64,000 nucleotides of DNA, from positions 52,196,600 through 52,260,599 of the forward strand of contig CM039211.1 of NCBI GenBank assembly GCA_008360975.2, in the 5' to 3' direction. Both the position numbers and the translations under genes were made by a program. Below are positions 49,501 through 63,667 of the stretch, one piece after another. Source of the DNA: Lichenostomus cassidix (lineage: Eukaryota; Chordata; Aves; Passeriformes; Meliphagidae). The notes beneath the pieces are model-generated. The model was not told where the DNA came from. It did not search any database and saw nothing but the letters and a program-made list of their open reading frames with translations. The first letter of the stretch is position 1. Every line of letters begins with the position of its first letter.

Positions 49501-52500
49501 CATACCAGGGTAAATTCGTGATACTAGGTCAGCTTGCAGCAATTTCCTGTCTCACATCCCCCCCAATACAAATACAAAAAGCAAATGTTTAAATCAAGAG
49601 GAGATCCACAGAGAGGTTTGCCACTGTTCAGTGTTTAAGGGCATAAGAACTACCTCTGGAACAGAGACAAGATCTCCACTCTATTCTTCTTCAGTGCAAA
49701 TAATGAGATCAGGGCCAACACCCCTTTCTCCACCACACAAACAGGGCTGAGCTCCCAGCTGTGCACTGGCACAGCTTCAGGAGGACCGGACAGAGTGGCC
49801 ACATGCTGATGACCAGCCAGCTCCAGGCCCTCTGGCCAGGAGAGGCAGGACAAATTGAACCACCTCGAAGCAAGGACAGAAACACATCTTCACAGCCAAG
49901 TCCCCTAATGATTTGTTTACCACACAGGTGAGGAGCAGAGCAGCATCTTAACACTCCAGTTATTCTTGTTGTTGTTTGCAAAACAATAGTGCAGTCACTT
50001 ACTTTCAGGAATGGGTTACATTTCAGGCTTCCCTCCCAAGCCAGTAAAGTGTCAGATCATCATGGGGAACAGGTTTCTTCCCCTCCACATCCTTGCTATG
50101 GACCATTTACTCTGCCATAGGTTAAACACACCTAAGCAATTTCCCCCAGCATTTTAACATCTTTGTTCTCTGAGGCAAGGAAGAGACATACAGACCTACG
50201 TTTTAAAAATTTACTTTAGGAAGGATACAAACACATTCTATTTTCACGGAAATATTATACACTAATCAGACATGTTGCCTGTGGTTCCCCCATACCTGAA
50301 TGTACCTGGTGACCAGATCAAGAAATTAATGTATAGCCAAGATGCCTCACCTGGAGGCACTGCTTGCTTTTTCAAAGCTTTCATTCTGCCTGCAACCAGC
50401 CTCCTTCAGCTGTGATCGAGCCCTCAGCTACAAAACCTCTGCTCCTTCCAACAGCTGTTCCCTCTCTCCACTCTGGCAACTCACCCTACATGATCCATTC
50501 CACCGCAGTTTTTAAAGGGCTCTACCAATGGCTCTTATCTTTGTTCCCTTTCCTGTGGAAACTAAAATTTCTGGAAACTTTGTGCCTCCAAACAGCAGCA
50601 AAGGAAACTGGTTTTATCCAGCGTGCAATTCTTCCTTCGCTCTGCCTGTTGGCAGCCACTGGATTCAGCAAGTCACCTATTTGCAGACAGATGGGCCACC
50701 TCTTCCACCCCAGTCCTCTCACAGAAGAAATATATAGAAAGGGGACATAAAAACAGTTACAAAGATACAAAGAGCTTACAACACCATAAGAGTTTTCTAA
50801 CATAATCTTTAGATTGCGCAAATTCCCCAATGCAATATAAATACTACTGATTTTAAATCTTTACTTAAGTGTATTCAACAGCTTGATCTTTTCAAGATGA
50901 CAATAAAAAGAGGGAGGATATGTGTTGCTCTTTTTACTTTCATTACATAGTTTTAATCTCTGCTCAAATGTATATTCAGAAAACAAAGGGATTAGCTAAA
51001 GCATACATTTTCTAGAGAATTATTTTTAGCTTGCTTAACACTGAAGGAATTCACTACAAGCTCTCTACAGCATAGAACAACGTTCCCACCAGTCTCTCTG
51101 TTACAAATTAATGAGAAGCTGACTGCTCATTCTCTGCCTAAAGGCATCTACCATGTATCATAAATTTCAGTCATGGGCACTGAGGAGCAGGTCAGGGTAC
51201 AACCTCACCCAAATAGTCCAAAGGAAGCACTCCACTTCATATTTATTGCAGCAAGATGATACTTTGAGCCTTCTACACAATTAGTTCTCATGTACTCTCC
51301 TCTTTCTCTCATTACCAGACTTCTCCCAAAGCATCACATGTTCAGAAAAAATTGACAGGTTCTCTGATCCTCTTTAAAGCACAGTATGCAGGACAAGTTA
51401 TATATTTTTAACAGCCAACTCCACTGCTAAAATGTCATGTTGAGTTTGACAGAAAGAACAAGCATCAAGTATTTGCAAAATTGCATCAAAAAAGACTCAG
51501 CAGTGATCTTTCCATTGAAGGCCCTGCTCTAAACAAAACCTATGAAGTATTTTAGCTGTGTACTTTGGAACGATGCCTAGAAACAAGGCTACAAAGATCC
51601 CCCCACCCAAACCACTGCTCTTTGATGGGTATTTATCAACAGCAAAGCAAGTATAAAATTATAATATGAAATTACTTGGCTACACTAAAAATAACCCAAC
51701 CTCTAAGGCAACAACAAAAATGTTATATATGCTAAATAAATTTTTGAAAGTGCTAAATGCTGCTTTAATTCAACTGCTCCTGCGTATGTGTGAATACATT
51801 TAGGCTATTATTGGCTACTAGAGAATGACTTACTTTTGAAACACAAAGAAAATTTAAATACTGTACTAAATTCAATCTACTGAGCTTATAAGCCTAGTCA
51901 GTCAGAATTCTGTTTCTAAAGAAAAGGAACACCTTACAATTTAAAACAGAGAAGAGACAATGGATTGTAATACTCTAATTTAAACACAGTGTCAATTACT
52001 AGATAACAGTACAGGCTATTTATTAAAAAAAAACAAAAAAACACATTTTAGCTTGTCATTTATGGTCACTGGGCTAAAAAGCATTAGCATACCTGCCAAA
52101 ACTTGTCATTTGCTTTTGACTTCTGTAACTCAAAACAACACTGACAAATGTGTGGTGGAAAGACCCATAAAGCATTTTCCCTTAAGATTAGTTTTTCATA
52201 GCAGGCCACATATTTGTCCCACCTTTTGCCTGCCAACCTGGCCTATTCTGCTCTCCTGCAGTCTTTCCCCAAAGTTCTTCAAGGTACACAGTCCCAGGTT
52301 TACACATTATAGACCATCACAGGATCAGCACAAACTTACAACTTCTAGCCTAGAGTTGCAAACTGCACAATACACAGTATCTTGCATGCAACCTAGCAAG
52401 GACAGATGAGTCATCTATCCAACCCTTCTCACCACTAAGGCTCCTAATACAACATATGAAGAAATCACACAAAACAAAGGGAGCTATTTCATCGAGTTTT

Positions 52501-53782
52501 AGAGGAATGAAGTCTGAATTTATTTTAGTTAAAATTTATAGTGTTTGTCTGCTAATGGAAAACTTGCATCTGAAATAAACCCTTATAGGGCAAAGAATTC
52601 CTCAGCTATGGAAAACTAATTAAAGCAAGCAGATCCATGAGCTCAGCTACTAATGAAGCTTACTGTTGTCAGATTTGTGCTTCACAGTTGATCAAGCTTT
52701 GAGAAGTCTGCCTTTCTGTTGATGGCTGAAATCAATCAACTGAACAAAAAAAATTACACAGAGAAAGAAGGACCTAAAGATCCCAGCCCAGAAACCCTGG
52801 ACAATGCCTTGCATCAGGACTGCACTAATTATGCTGGCAGGAAGGTCTCTGTGCTATGCACACTCCTTACCCCCCAATACCACAGAATTATGCTGTTTCC
52901 TCCTGAGCCAGAGGAATGAAAAACTAAAGAGGAATAAGACACTTTGTTCCCTTGCTCCCAGCACCCACGGCCTCACGCTCACAGTCAGCAGAGCGGCAAT
53001 GTCCAGCCCTTCCCATGCTCCCTGTTCCATGACCCTCTGCACTGCACAGCACTAATGCATGAACCAAACCTGTCACAACATATGCCCATACTGCCCCTTC
53101 CACCCCTGTGTGCCCAATACACTCTCACTCCCTCATGCAAGGCCATAAAGGTACAACATAGCTGAACAGGGAGTAACAGGGCATTTGATAAAACACAGGC
53201 TCACATGCTGGCTGATGGGCAAAAAAAGAGGCACAACTGGACAGCCAGGACACCTGGAGAGAATCCTCTTACAGGCTCAACAGACTGGCCGCAGTTCAGA
53301 TCCAATTCATGATCAGGTAAATGGATGACTTTCTTTGGAATGAAAAGCAAGTGTTTGGAGCTTCTTTAATTCTTGAGTAATTTTGTTCCTATCTAAATGA
53401 AATTTATCTAACTGCATTTGTTTCTCAGCCTCACTCTGCTTTTCGAACAAAGTAAGATGCTATAATAAGATTGCCTTCATTGTTCTCAAATTTTTACATA
53501 AAAATAAAGGGAGAAACTGTAAAAACACAGCTATTACAAATGCTTTTGGCAACAAAAAATGCCTGTGAAAATGACTTTCATCGAATAACAGCAGCCACCA
53601 TCAGTGACTTATGCATAGCACACAAATGAAGGAACTTAAGTATTATACTAGTTGTGGAAACTATCATTATTTTCAGACACACAATCTTGTTCCTTCTTAA
53701 TTTATACATGTCATCTAATCCATAATTCATATAATCTTAGTTAATTAAAGAAATCTTCACTCACGTTTACTGATAACAAAGT
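46516..53782. other. Long unique stretch, some G+C-richer patches
   Basis: No recognised gene. G+C-richer patches occur at about 49640-49960, 50385-50740 and 52780-53160. They carry the longer open frames here (50364-50750 plus, 128 codons; 52053-52409 plus, 118 codons; 47688-48038 minus, 116 codons), none with a known domain. The frame at 52719-52919 is noted under findings. The rest is AT-rich. Confidence 0.5.
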
Positions 53783-53795
53783 AAAAAAAAAAAAA
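53783..53795. repeat. Poly-A tract
   Basis: Thirteen A residues. No retroposed gene copy is recognisable directly upstream. Confidence 0.8.
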
Positions 53796-54019
53796 TCAGT
53801 GCTTTGGCCACCAAATTGATGGTGGTGCTTTCACAGTGTTGTGAGATTGATTCTTCCATCAAAAGACTGTCAAGCCTTCCAAGACCAAAGTGAATGGAAG
53901 TCTTTAGCAAAGAAAAATCACCAAGGAGAAATGTACAAGAGGTTGACAGAATGACAGATGCATGGAAAAGTCAGCAAGGACCCAATTCTCACAATAAAAT
54001 CTAATGGGCAGGTTACTAA

Positions 54020-54110
54020 AATGATAGATCTGTAACAAAAGAGGAAATGCTTTTTCTTCACAATGTAGACCTGAATTATGGAATCATTGCTGCAAGGCAC
54101 TGGACATACA
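54020..54110 (+). mobile_element. Probable very old CR1-type LINE fragment
   Basis: The run ACAAAAGAGGAAATGCTTTTTCTTCACA, read in parts, then GACCTGAATTATGGAATCATTGCTGCAAGGCAC, resembles the 'AAAAGGAAATACTTCTTCACAC ... CTGTGGAACTC.TTGCC..AGGA' block. That block is found near the ORF2 C-terminus of old CR1/L3-type LINEs. The match is short and diverged, with no 3' terminus, so this is a tentative call. Confidence 0.42.
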
Positions 54111-56693
54111 TAATGCACAAACGGACTCAAAAAAACCCCCAAAAACCGAACCCTAAATTCTTGAATTACAGACTCACTGGTGATTATTTAAAACACAAAT
54201 GCTTGGGTTCAACTTTTAGAGCTAAAGAAGCTCTAAACCACTAATTAAGGGACCTAACCATGGGAAAGAATTGCTACTTATACTTCATGCATTTCTTACA
54301 TTTTTCTCCCGAAGCATCTTTACTAGCTGCCTTTGGAAAGAGTATGAAACTAAATGGACACTTGGCCTGACTGGAACATGCCTATTTGTCTGTTCTCATG
54401 AAATACAGGAAAATATGCCAAATACCAGATGAAGTCAGACAAACCAACAGGCAGAAAATGTATGCAGACATTAAACTCTTAATTCTCTCCCAGCTTACAA
54501 ACAGCATTAATCACTATTTCTGTGAACAGCATGATATAATGTAAGACACAACAGATTTAGACAGAGTTATGTATAATTACTGTGAGAAACAAAATTTGCA
54601 AATAAGAGAAATTATTTTACTTCTCTCATATGTGTGATTTTATTCACTGCTGGGAAACAAGCCATGATCCACAGCCAACTCTCAAACAGAAAAACAAATT
54701 AGGTACAACCATTTTCAAAAGCCAAGGCTGTATTCTACAAAGAGGTTAAATTTTGGTCCAATTTTAGAAAGCTTTTTTTAATTCAGTGGAAATTAACACT
54801 GTACAGGTGGACCTTGTACCTGAGAAACACTCCAGCACAGATCTCAATATAAGGAATAAGAAGTCATTTAAGCCAAGATTTCTGTTCCCTTCATGTAACG
54901 TTGCTGTTAATCTGGTTAACTACTAAACTTTCACCAGTACCAGTAGTGCCTTCAGATTTATCTGAACATTGGTAAACTGGCCAGTCAAGTCTAGTTACAT
55001 GGGAATGGGGGGATTTGGGTGTGTTATAGGGGTTTATTTAGTGGTAGGGTTATTTACTGTATAAGAGCTAAAGCAAGAAGAATGAGCTACAGAGGAATTT
55101 ATCAAAGCTTTTTCTAAAGATGAGGCTGATACTAAATCTGGTATCTTTTTTATGGGGAAAACAACACACCAATCTAGATTTAATTTTGTCATCACCTGTT
55201 CATAACAAAATAGGATTGTGTTCTTTTGGATGGAGTTTGCTGCCCAGATTCTATTCACTGCTATGCTCAATAGCCAAAGAAATGACAATAACATTTCAGC
55301 CTGGAAAACTAGTGTGACTCAGATGCCTATGGCAACTGAGACTCCCTACCTCCAGTTATGTGACATGTGAGAACCTGTCCCTTCTATAAAACAAAAATAA
55401 ATTAGTTACTGAGAATATGTTAAGGGGTAAATCACATAGTAGACACTGGCTATTAGACAGCTGCCACAGAAAATGGCATATCTAAGATAGTTCTTCCTTT
55501 TCTATTATCCATCCAAAATAATTCTATTTTTTTTCTATCCTCCTCTAATGGAAGACAAGATGTCCTATACAGTTTTTAACTTTTTGTGAGAGGTCTCCCA
55601 CAAATCTCAGTTTTTTTCCTGTAAGACTAAACAAAGTCACTCCCTTCAAAATCTTCTTGCAGGTCGTATTATTAAAGCACTTTGGTACAGCACCTGCATG
55701 CAGCACTCTACCTGAGACCTCATGAGTGCTCAACAGAAAACATCAGCTATGTCTCTTTACATGCAGTATTCCTTATTTGCATATCTCAGATGTATAAACA
55801 GGTGTATTTGTCCTTCAACAATAAACCCCAGGTTTTCACTGGGTAGACTACTTTAAGTTTTTATTCCTCTTCCAACAAGTATGCAAAACATAGCAAGTTG
55901 CGCTCACCTTTTGGAATTTCAGCTCATTGGGTTTGGTCTGTCTCTCCAAATTGTTAAAGCAACTGCTTTTCAACTATCCTTTTTCCGATGTGATATCCAT
56001 TTGGATTTTCCATTTGAATTTTCCATTTGAAGCATAGGACCCTGTACAGTGAATCTCAGCCAACTGGTAATCAACTTGCTTTTGTTATTTACACATCATG
56101 ACTCCTTATAAGCAACCAGTGGATTCCCAGGGTCTGTTGACCACAGCTTGATAATCACTGTATTCTCTGTATTCTACTAGCCAAGTACCTAATCAAAATA
56201 CAGAAAAAACCCAGAAAATATACTGGACCCATGTGAAATGACTTCTTAGTCATCAGTAAACCATTAATGACACTTGGAGACCTTTTCTCAACCATTTGCA
56301 TATTCATTTTACAATGATTTCATGTGGAGTTTTCCACCATTTTCCTTGAGTGATGTGTAAGATAGTCAAGAATATCACACAGAGTCACTGGGTTAAAAAG
56401 TAATAAAGTCAAGATACCTCCATCTATCTACCACTTATCTTCTGTCTGCTAGGCTAGCTATACTACCAAGGAAGGAAATTAAAATTGCCTGACAAACTTG
56501 GCTCTTGGTAAATACATACAGGTTGCTAATCAATTTTATTATTCCAGAGGAGCTTATAAAGCAACTGTTTAATAACTTGTTAAAAAAATGTGCAGCATTG
56601 CATTAAGGTTTCATTGACCAACTTGTAATTCCTTTTTTCTTTCAGATTTTGTTGACTGGCTTACAGTTCCCTTCATATTCTCCCACACCTTTA
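54111..56693. other. Unique AT-rich non-coding stretch
   Basis: No gene identified. Only a 13-bp-period tandem repeat at 55997-56031 stands out. Confidence 0.55.
55997..56031. repeat. 13-bp-period tandem repeat, 2.7 copies
   Basis: The unit CCATTTG(G/A)ATTTT is repeated twice, followed by a partial third copy (CCATTTGAA). The spacing is perfect. Confidence 0.85.
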
Positions 56694-56785
56694 AAATATA
56701 TACATACATATGTATATATATATGTATATATGTGTGTATATATATGTATGTGTATATATACGTATTTATATTTTATATATATGTA
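56694..56785. repeat. TA/TGTA microsatellite
   Basis: About 90 bases of alternating TA with TG and CA steps, as in ATATATGTATATATGTGTGT. The frame translating to alternating Ile, Tyr and Val across it is spurious. Confidence 0.92.
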
Positions 56786-59700
56786 TTTTAAATTTTTTTA
56801 AAAAGAAAGAAGTAGGGAGTGTAGGTTTACATTTGCCCTTCCCCAGTCTTCCGAAGATTCTCCTTCTGTTCTTTCAAAGACTCTCTGAATATTTGGACTA
56901 GAGTGTCTGACAAAGAGGAAAATGATAATGTTAATTTTTCAATTTAACCACCTTCTACTTCTTACCTGAGCACAGTAAGCTAATAAAATCAGTGAAAGAA
57001 AAAGGTAAATTGATCACACAAGATCTTAAATAGTAGAGAGCGGAAAATGATGAGAAGTGGACTTTGCTAACAGTGACTCCTGACCATCTAGGTTAAAAAA
57101 AAAAAACCCCACAATTAAAAATCACTAGTTTGAAGCACTGATAGCCCACCAGGCAGCAAATGTTTGTGGTTGGTTGTCTGGGTTTTTTTTCTTTAAATGA
57201 AGATAGTAAAAAAGTAGTCTAAGCCACTAGCCTTATTGCTGAGCTTCAAAAGCCTGTTAAGGAGCAGCAAAACAGGGTGGTTCAACAGAAGTTTAACGAA
57301 ACATTTGCGAAAAACTTACTTCCCCTTCGGGTAGGTTAGATTAGCAGAGATCTACTCAGGTATTGCCTTCAGCTACACTGCTGGGAAAGGGCAGGAAGCT
57401 GGTGACTCTGTTGTTCTGGTCCAAGGTTCAAGGCTATTGTGCTAATGGAAACCCCCCGTTGGCTCTCAATTGCAGTCAGCACTGTCACTTTCCTGTCAAG
57501 TTTTCCCAAAATGTGAGTGCCTAAACAGCCCTGTAGTTAAGAAATTCTCCATGAAACTGGGAGGCAGCTCTCCATGTCAGGGACAGGAAAGACACAAGCC
57601 ATTCTGACAGTCTGTCAGGACACAGGGAATGCAGGAGGAATAGCAAGAAGGCAATCTTTCTTTCTGTACCTCCCTTGAAGTAAATGGAAATGTCAGGTTA
57701 CCTAGAAGGCAGGCTACATACCGGATTCAGCACGCAGAAACATGACCCCACTAATACATGTTGTTACACATTGATCAGCTGAAGTGACCTACTGGTACTG
57801 CCAGAAACCACCCTACGTACTTGCACTCATTTAAACAATTTCATTGAAAAGGGTCACACTAACCTAGGCATATCAAAAGGGTGCTCTCTCTCTCTTCCTC
57901 TCTTATTTTTGATAGAAGAAAAATTAAAGAGAAGGAAGCTTTTTCAAGAAATAGAAAACCAAGAGCAAGAAACACCAACAAAAGACTAGATCCCCAGTTA
58001 ATTAAACACATACAATTTATGCTCTCTGGTTCCATTCTCCAGCAGTGCTTGCTGACACTACAGATGCTGAGTGAACATACTCATTGCAGCTTCAAACCTC
58101 CCTGTAGCCCAGAAAGCATAATACTAGAGTCTCTCCTTTTACCAGAACCCCATTCACGGGTTAAATGCCTATATTTATTATTATCCCTTGATCAGCTTTG
58201 AGCCTACGACACCTCTTGTGCCGAGTAACTCCCCAATTTCAGTTTGCTGTGTTCAATGCACACATGGGACATGAGCAAGTGCAAGGCTTCACATCTTCTG
58301 TGTGTTGTCAATACAGTGATGTATCTCATTAGATAGCATATAACTAGAATTTATCCAAAACATATTTAGAAGAACTGAAATGAATACTGACATGCTAGAG
58401 AAAAACATAACATTCATGGATGAAGGAGGACTAGATCAGCTCATTTCTTAATCCTTACTCCTGGCAAATGTCCATGTTGTCCACATTTCATTAATTAAAT
58501 TAATAATTAATTTTTTTTGGTCAGCGGTAGGAATTTATACTTAATTATTCAATGAGGACTTGGCTGATATCAACTATGTCTTTAACATGACATCTAGTCA
58601 TCCAGAAACACAGCTGACAAAGAATCTGAATTCATACTGGCAAATATCAATTTAGGTAAGCAGGAATCCTTCCATTGGGGAAGGATCAAAATTTTACTGA
58701 ATAGGATCAAGGTTATAGTACTCACACTGTGCTTCAATTACACTGCACTGAATTGAACTAATTGTTTTTGATTTATAAAGTTATGTGTTAGCAGAAAGAA
58801 ATCACTTTTCACAGAACATGGCAGTTGAAGAAATTGGATTGCACAGTCTCCCACTAGTTTAAGAAAAAAGAAGGAGGTACTGTCTGGCTGATTCTGAGTG
58901 ACCCTTTGTTCAGGAGCAACACGCTTCCACTAATACACCACTGTGTGTCCCTGGAATAGATACACATCACACTACCTCATCCTGGCTCATCCAGTTCCTT
59001 CAACTATTCTGTAGGGAACTAAAGGTAAGAGAGATTAGCTGTAACACACCTGTCTGAAGTACAGCAGGAGGAAAGGCAGGCCAAATATTTAACTAAATTG
59101 TTGTCTTTCTACTGTTCTAAAATTATGCACTTGCTATTCACATGACAACAAAACATTCTGGAAAAGAAAAACAATGAGATCCACAGCCCATTTCATGTTT
59201 TTCCCTTCTACAGTATGTAATTCTTCATTATGTATTTCTTTGTCCAGGACTTAAATAAGCCCTTCGTTTAAACAGATCCTTCAGTCTGGAAGGATGGTTT
59301 ATAGCTCCCAGTTTAAACAATTACAGTGGTGTATATTTGGCTAACAGATTGCCTTAGCAGACCTTAACAATTCACAAACTTGCAGAGCAAACATCACAGA
59401 GGCAAAAATGCCAGTGTTTGCATTAAACAATGGCAAACCAAAGAGCAAGCATCAGCATCTAGTTTTACATCGTAAGAGTGCCCCAAATTCATTTAGTTGT
59501 ACTTTCCCAACAGATGTCTCAAAACCAGTGGTAATTCCATCTCCTTTTTTTAATTCTAGGATCATTTATTTCAAGACAAAAACATATTTACCTTAGCTGA
59601 ACAGAGATGAATGTTTTAAACAAGGTTTTGTCAGACACACCACTTTCAGAAGCATGAAATACATTTATTACCCAATTAACATACATTTATGCTACATATT

Positions 59701-62700
59701 AAGACCTACTCATGTAATTGGAATACTAATTAATATGTTTCTAATGACATGTTAATTCACATCATTAGAAAACAAAACATGTATTTCTGAATTGGACACA
59801 ATTTCCTCCCAACATCTCAACAAATTTAGCCTCATTCATCACAATTCTTTCCAGTATTCCATGTGATTTTACTGGTTTGTCTGTGTGACTATACTAGAAA
59901 AGCACCATAACTTGTTTTATCTGAGGCAAAGAAAAATATATACATACATATGCATCAGATATGTGACATCCCTACAAAAATAAAGCAAACGCTGATAGCT
60001 CCCATTCAGAAAAACAATTTATCTGCCTTCAAAAAGAAGAAAGGAATTTACTTTTGATGATTTCAGAATACAGCCTGGCACCATATGTTTCATTTGGATT
60101 TTTTTTCTATTTTTGTTTTTCTTCCCTCTTGAAGGACTATAGCAAGCTCTATTATGCATGGATTCAGAAACTACGAGTCAGCCAAAAGTCACAGGTCTCT
60201 CAGGATAGACATGTCCATCTGTCATTTCACAGCAGGAGAACAATAGCAGCTTCAATATAGACACAACAAGCTCACACAATCCTTACAGAGCCAGACAGAA
60301 AATCTGCCATAGCTGATAGCTAACTGCCTTTGAAACTCCAGACAGATGTTCTTGTGTAACACCAGGATCAATTGCTGCTTTCTTGTTTCTGTATTTTCAA
60401 ATTCCTCATTTTTTCATAGCAACCAAGACATAGTCAGTTTACCACTTGTAACCTCTACAGAGCTTTGGGGAAATCCCACTTCAGAAGCAACAGAACCAAG
60501 ACACAGAAACATATCCTTTAATCTGCAATTTTTCTACTCTTGGGTCCTATTTTAAAAGTAGGTTATCCATAAAGCTTGACAAAGACTGTGCTTGTATTGT
60601 ATATAATGATTTTCTAGAGCTTTGCTTAACAGTCTTCAATTACGTTCTCCATGAATCTGTTTAAAAGCATTGCTTCTTGACTGTTGGAAAAAAAAAAACT
60701 TTGATTTTTTAAATTATTTATTTCATATCTGTAGATCTGTAGATAGACAAGAAAAGAATTATTTGTAAAACACTCTAATTTAATCTTTGAGTGGCTATGC
60801 AGAAAAAATTGACAAAGCATTGGTTGCAGTTCAAGTAAGAAAAACTGTTACTGATAACATTCAACCAATTTACATGTCTAAAAATAATCTCATTAGGCCC
60901 ATCTGTTAAACTTTTGTTTCAGTAGTACATGGTAGAGGTTTTTCCTGATGAGTCTCACTGGGCTTTGATTACAGCAACACTGGCTCCTTCACAGTTCCCA
61001 TATTTTCCAGAAGTAAACAAATGAGCCCTTTTAAACAACAGGATAGTGCCTCTGTCCTACTGTGAAGTTTGCTTCATTGAGAAAGAGCTTCTAAAACACA
61101 TTTGACTTCTAGTAACTGGGGCATACTGAAAGCATACACTTTGGAGTACCTTCGGAAGTCCATGCTGGGATTTAAAACTAAACAAACCCCAAATTAAGCA
61201 AAATATTCTCAAAAATTATGCAACTTGACAAGATGAAGGCGGACATGTTAACCCATAAAATCTCACCAGTTTTTGTTCAAGAACAGTATCATCTGCATTT
61301 CTTAAGGACCTCAAAAAGAAAAAAGGTAACAGTCCAGGAAAGGAAAGGAAAATAAAAGAAGTTTGGGCAGAAGCAAGAATAAAATGCTCCAAAGATGAAG
61401 CTAGAAGTGATGCATATGCATATTACTGATAGAAAGTGTGCTTTATTCAACATTCAAATTCCAAGGTTTCACTTCAAAAATTTTGCTGTGTCTCTCAAAT
61501 GTTTCTGGAAATTCTACAGGTATCAGATGTAAAGTTTTCCTTAAAAAATCAATATGCTTTTTTAAACTATAATGCAAACTGTGTTCATTGTAACTTACCA
61601 CAAAGATGCAATTCAGTCCCACCTAACTGGCAAAGGCAATTAATCATGCATCAACTTTTAGTGCTTTAAACTTCGTGGCGTAAAACCTACTTAAAACTTG
61701 AACAAGATCTCTCAAATATCAAGACAGATTATGTATGCCACAGCAGGGAAAAATTGCAGGGAAAACTCTTTTAGACAGGCTTTTTTTAGTTTAGTTCTTG
61801 GATGGCAGGGATTGTTTGCTTTCCCATCTGTATTGAAGCTTGGAATAGCCTGAGGCGACAAACAGCACAAATTAAGAAGGAGTTAAGAGTGCAGCTGGAA
61901 AAGTCAAAAGGTAACATCAAACTGAATTCCTCACCATTAAGCAATGGAACAACAGTTAAACCTGCCACAAAGGAAAATTGAATCCAAAATACCTGCTTTT
62001 CACTTGTATCCAAATCTGTTAATATGGTTGGTCACTTTCCTTGAACATCTCCACTTTTTGTGAAGCTGTATTATAGTACATAGCCCCTGTATTTTCCATT
62101 AAGAAATGTCTTCCCAAATAATATATTATTTTAAGCATGTATCACTTAATTTCTCATTCTGCAAAATAGGCTATGTTCTATGTACTAACAAATTCAAACT
62201 CTAAAATATCAATTTCCATTTCTTAGAAGATTAACTAAACTGATTTAGTTGATGCAAAGATACTCTGTAAAGAAAATAAAGTTTCTGGTAAGCATTAGAG
62301 CTTTCCTTTTTTTCCTTACATCAAGGTCCACAGATCCATTAGAATGTGCCTCTGGGAAGCAGACCAGAGTCAGGACCAGTCTGCTTCTCCAGGAAGCAGA
62401 GCAGAGCAGTGTCCCAGTCTGGACATAAAAGAGCACCCATGTCTCCTCTGCTCTTCTCACTCTACTGGGCTCCCTCAGATATATTAGATACACCAGTAAC
62501 ATCTGCAGTAAATAAGGACCAAGACTGAAAAATAAAAGCACACAATACATAAGAATCACTTGTCAGACAACTAGATCCTTACTTGAGTTGTTCAGCTTTG
62601 AAAACTATTAAGGAAATACAATGAAGACAGAACAGTTTTCAAATCAATACAAGAGAGTGAATGGCCATGAGAGTTACAGGGAATGGTTTCATGAAATAGA

Positions 62701-63480
62701 GCCAATTCTTTTTCCTAGGAAAGTTCTTAAATTCAAAGAAAATCTCACACTGGAGATTCAGTAAACCTCATGATACAGCAAGACATTGTAATATAGTGTT
62801 GGGAGAAATGAAGTAATAATCTATAAATTGCAGGGCTGGAATAAAATTTGTACCTTAAGGAACCATTTAATCTGGGATCCTTGCAGAGAATATTTCTCCT
62901 GCATGTGTTAATATCATCAATATAATACCATCATACTTTTGCCCAAAACTCTCATAAAAAGCCATTAAAGTTATGCTTCACATGTTTAACATGGTATTTA
63001 ACTGCTGGACTTTACATACACCAGTACAACACTTGTTGACATCTTTCTGGAGCTTCGCTCAGCAATGTACCACATCATCAAAACACTCCTTTTAAATCCA
63101 CACAAACTCAGATGGAAGCCTGCTATTCACCAGGAAACTCCCTCTGCCAAGGTGCATTTGCAAAGCCTATGAGTTTTGTTAAACAAACCCAAGAGCAAGC
63201 AGTTCTCCAGACAGGAAAGTATAAAAACAGTGTCAGGGCCACTCTCCCAGTCCTATCTTTTTTTCCATTACGGGTGATCACTGAAATGATCCACTTACCC
63301 AAATGCAGCCTTAAAACACAAAAAAGAAAAGGAAAACAACCCAAACAGTTCCCACTGTGTCCTCACATACTGGCTGGCAGAATGGCACTATTGCTAGTAG
63401 TTTCCAGATGCAAAGAAACTGATCACAATCTCCTTGGCAGGACTCTGCTCCATCCTTTCTCCCAGCTGTGAGAGCTGCTC
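56786..63480. other. Long unique AT-rich non-coding stretch
   Basis: No recognised gene or repeat family. Noted here are an A run at 57093-57104, an AT-only block at 58490-58518 (TTAATTAAATTAATAATTAA) and a short ATACATACAT block near 59940. Plus-strand frames at 57881-58201 (106 codons) and 63112-63471 (119 codons) have no domain. A 59-codon frame at 61802-61981 is discussed under findings. Confidence 0.5.
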
Positions 63481-63495
63481 TGCCCGCCAGCGCTG

Positions 63496-63667
63496 TCACA
63501 CAAGCACTGGTGCATCTTCCTTCTTGTAAACACAAGAAGTGCAAGGACTGTTCACAGAGCCATGGGAAACTGATTCCCCTGATACAGGAGGATCGCTCTG
63601 CAGGTCAGGCATAACTGCAGCTTTCACAGCAAGTACAGATGAACTCACCAGCACATTCCTGTTATTC
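63496..63667 (-). CDS. Possible terminal coding exon, unidentified
   Basis: On the minus strand a strong acceptor-like site (CACTGCTTCTGCCTGCAG) is followed from 63667 by an open frame. It runs 56 codons to a TGA at 63496-63498. The peptide begins NNRNVLVSSSVLAVK, contains DLQSDPPVSGESVSHGSVN and ends KKEDAPVLV. It is serine-rich and hydrophilic, like a cytoplasmic tail or linker. Local G+C is higher than in the rest of the window. I do not recognise the protein. No strong AATAAA is evident downstream on the minus strand, and the frame upstream of the acceptor is also open, so the exon boundary is not proven. It could be a chance frame or a decayed coding relic. Confidence 0.22.
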
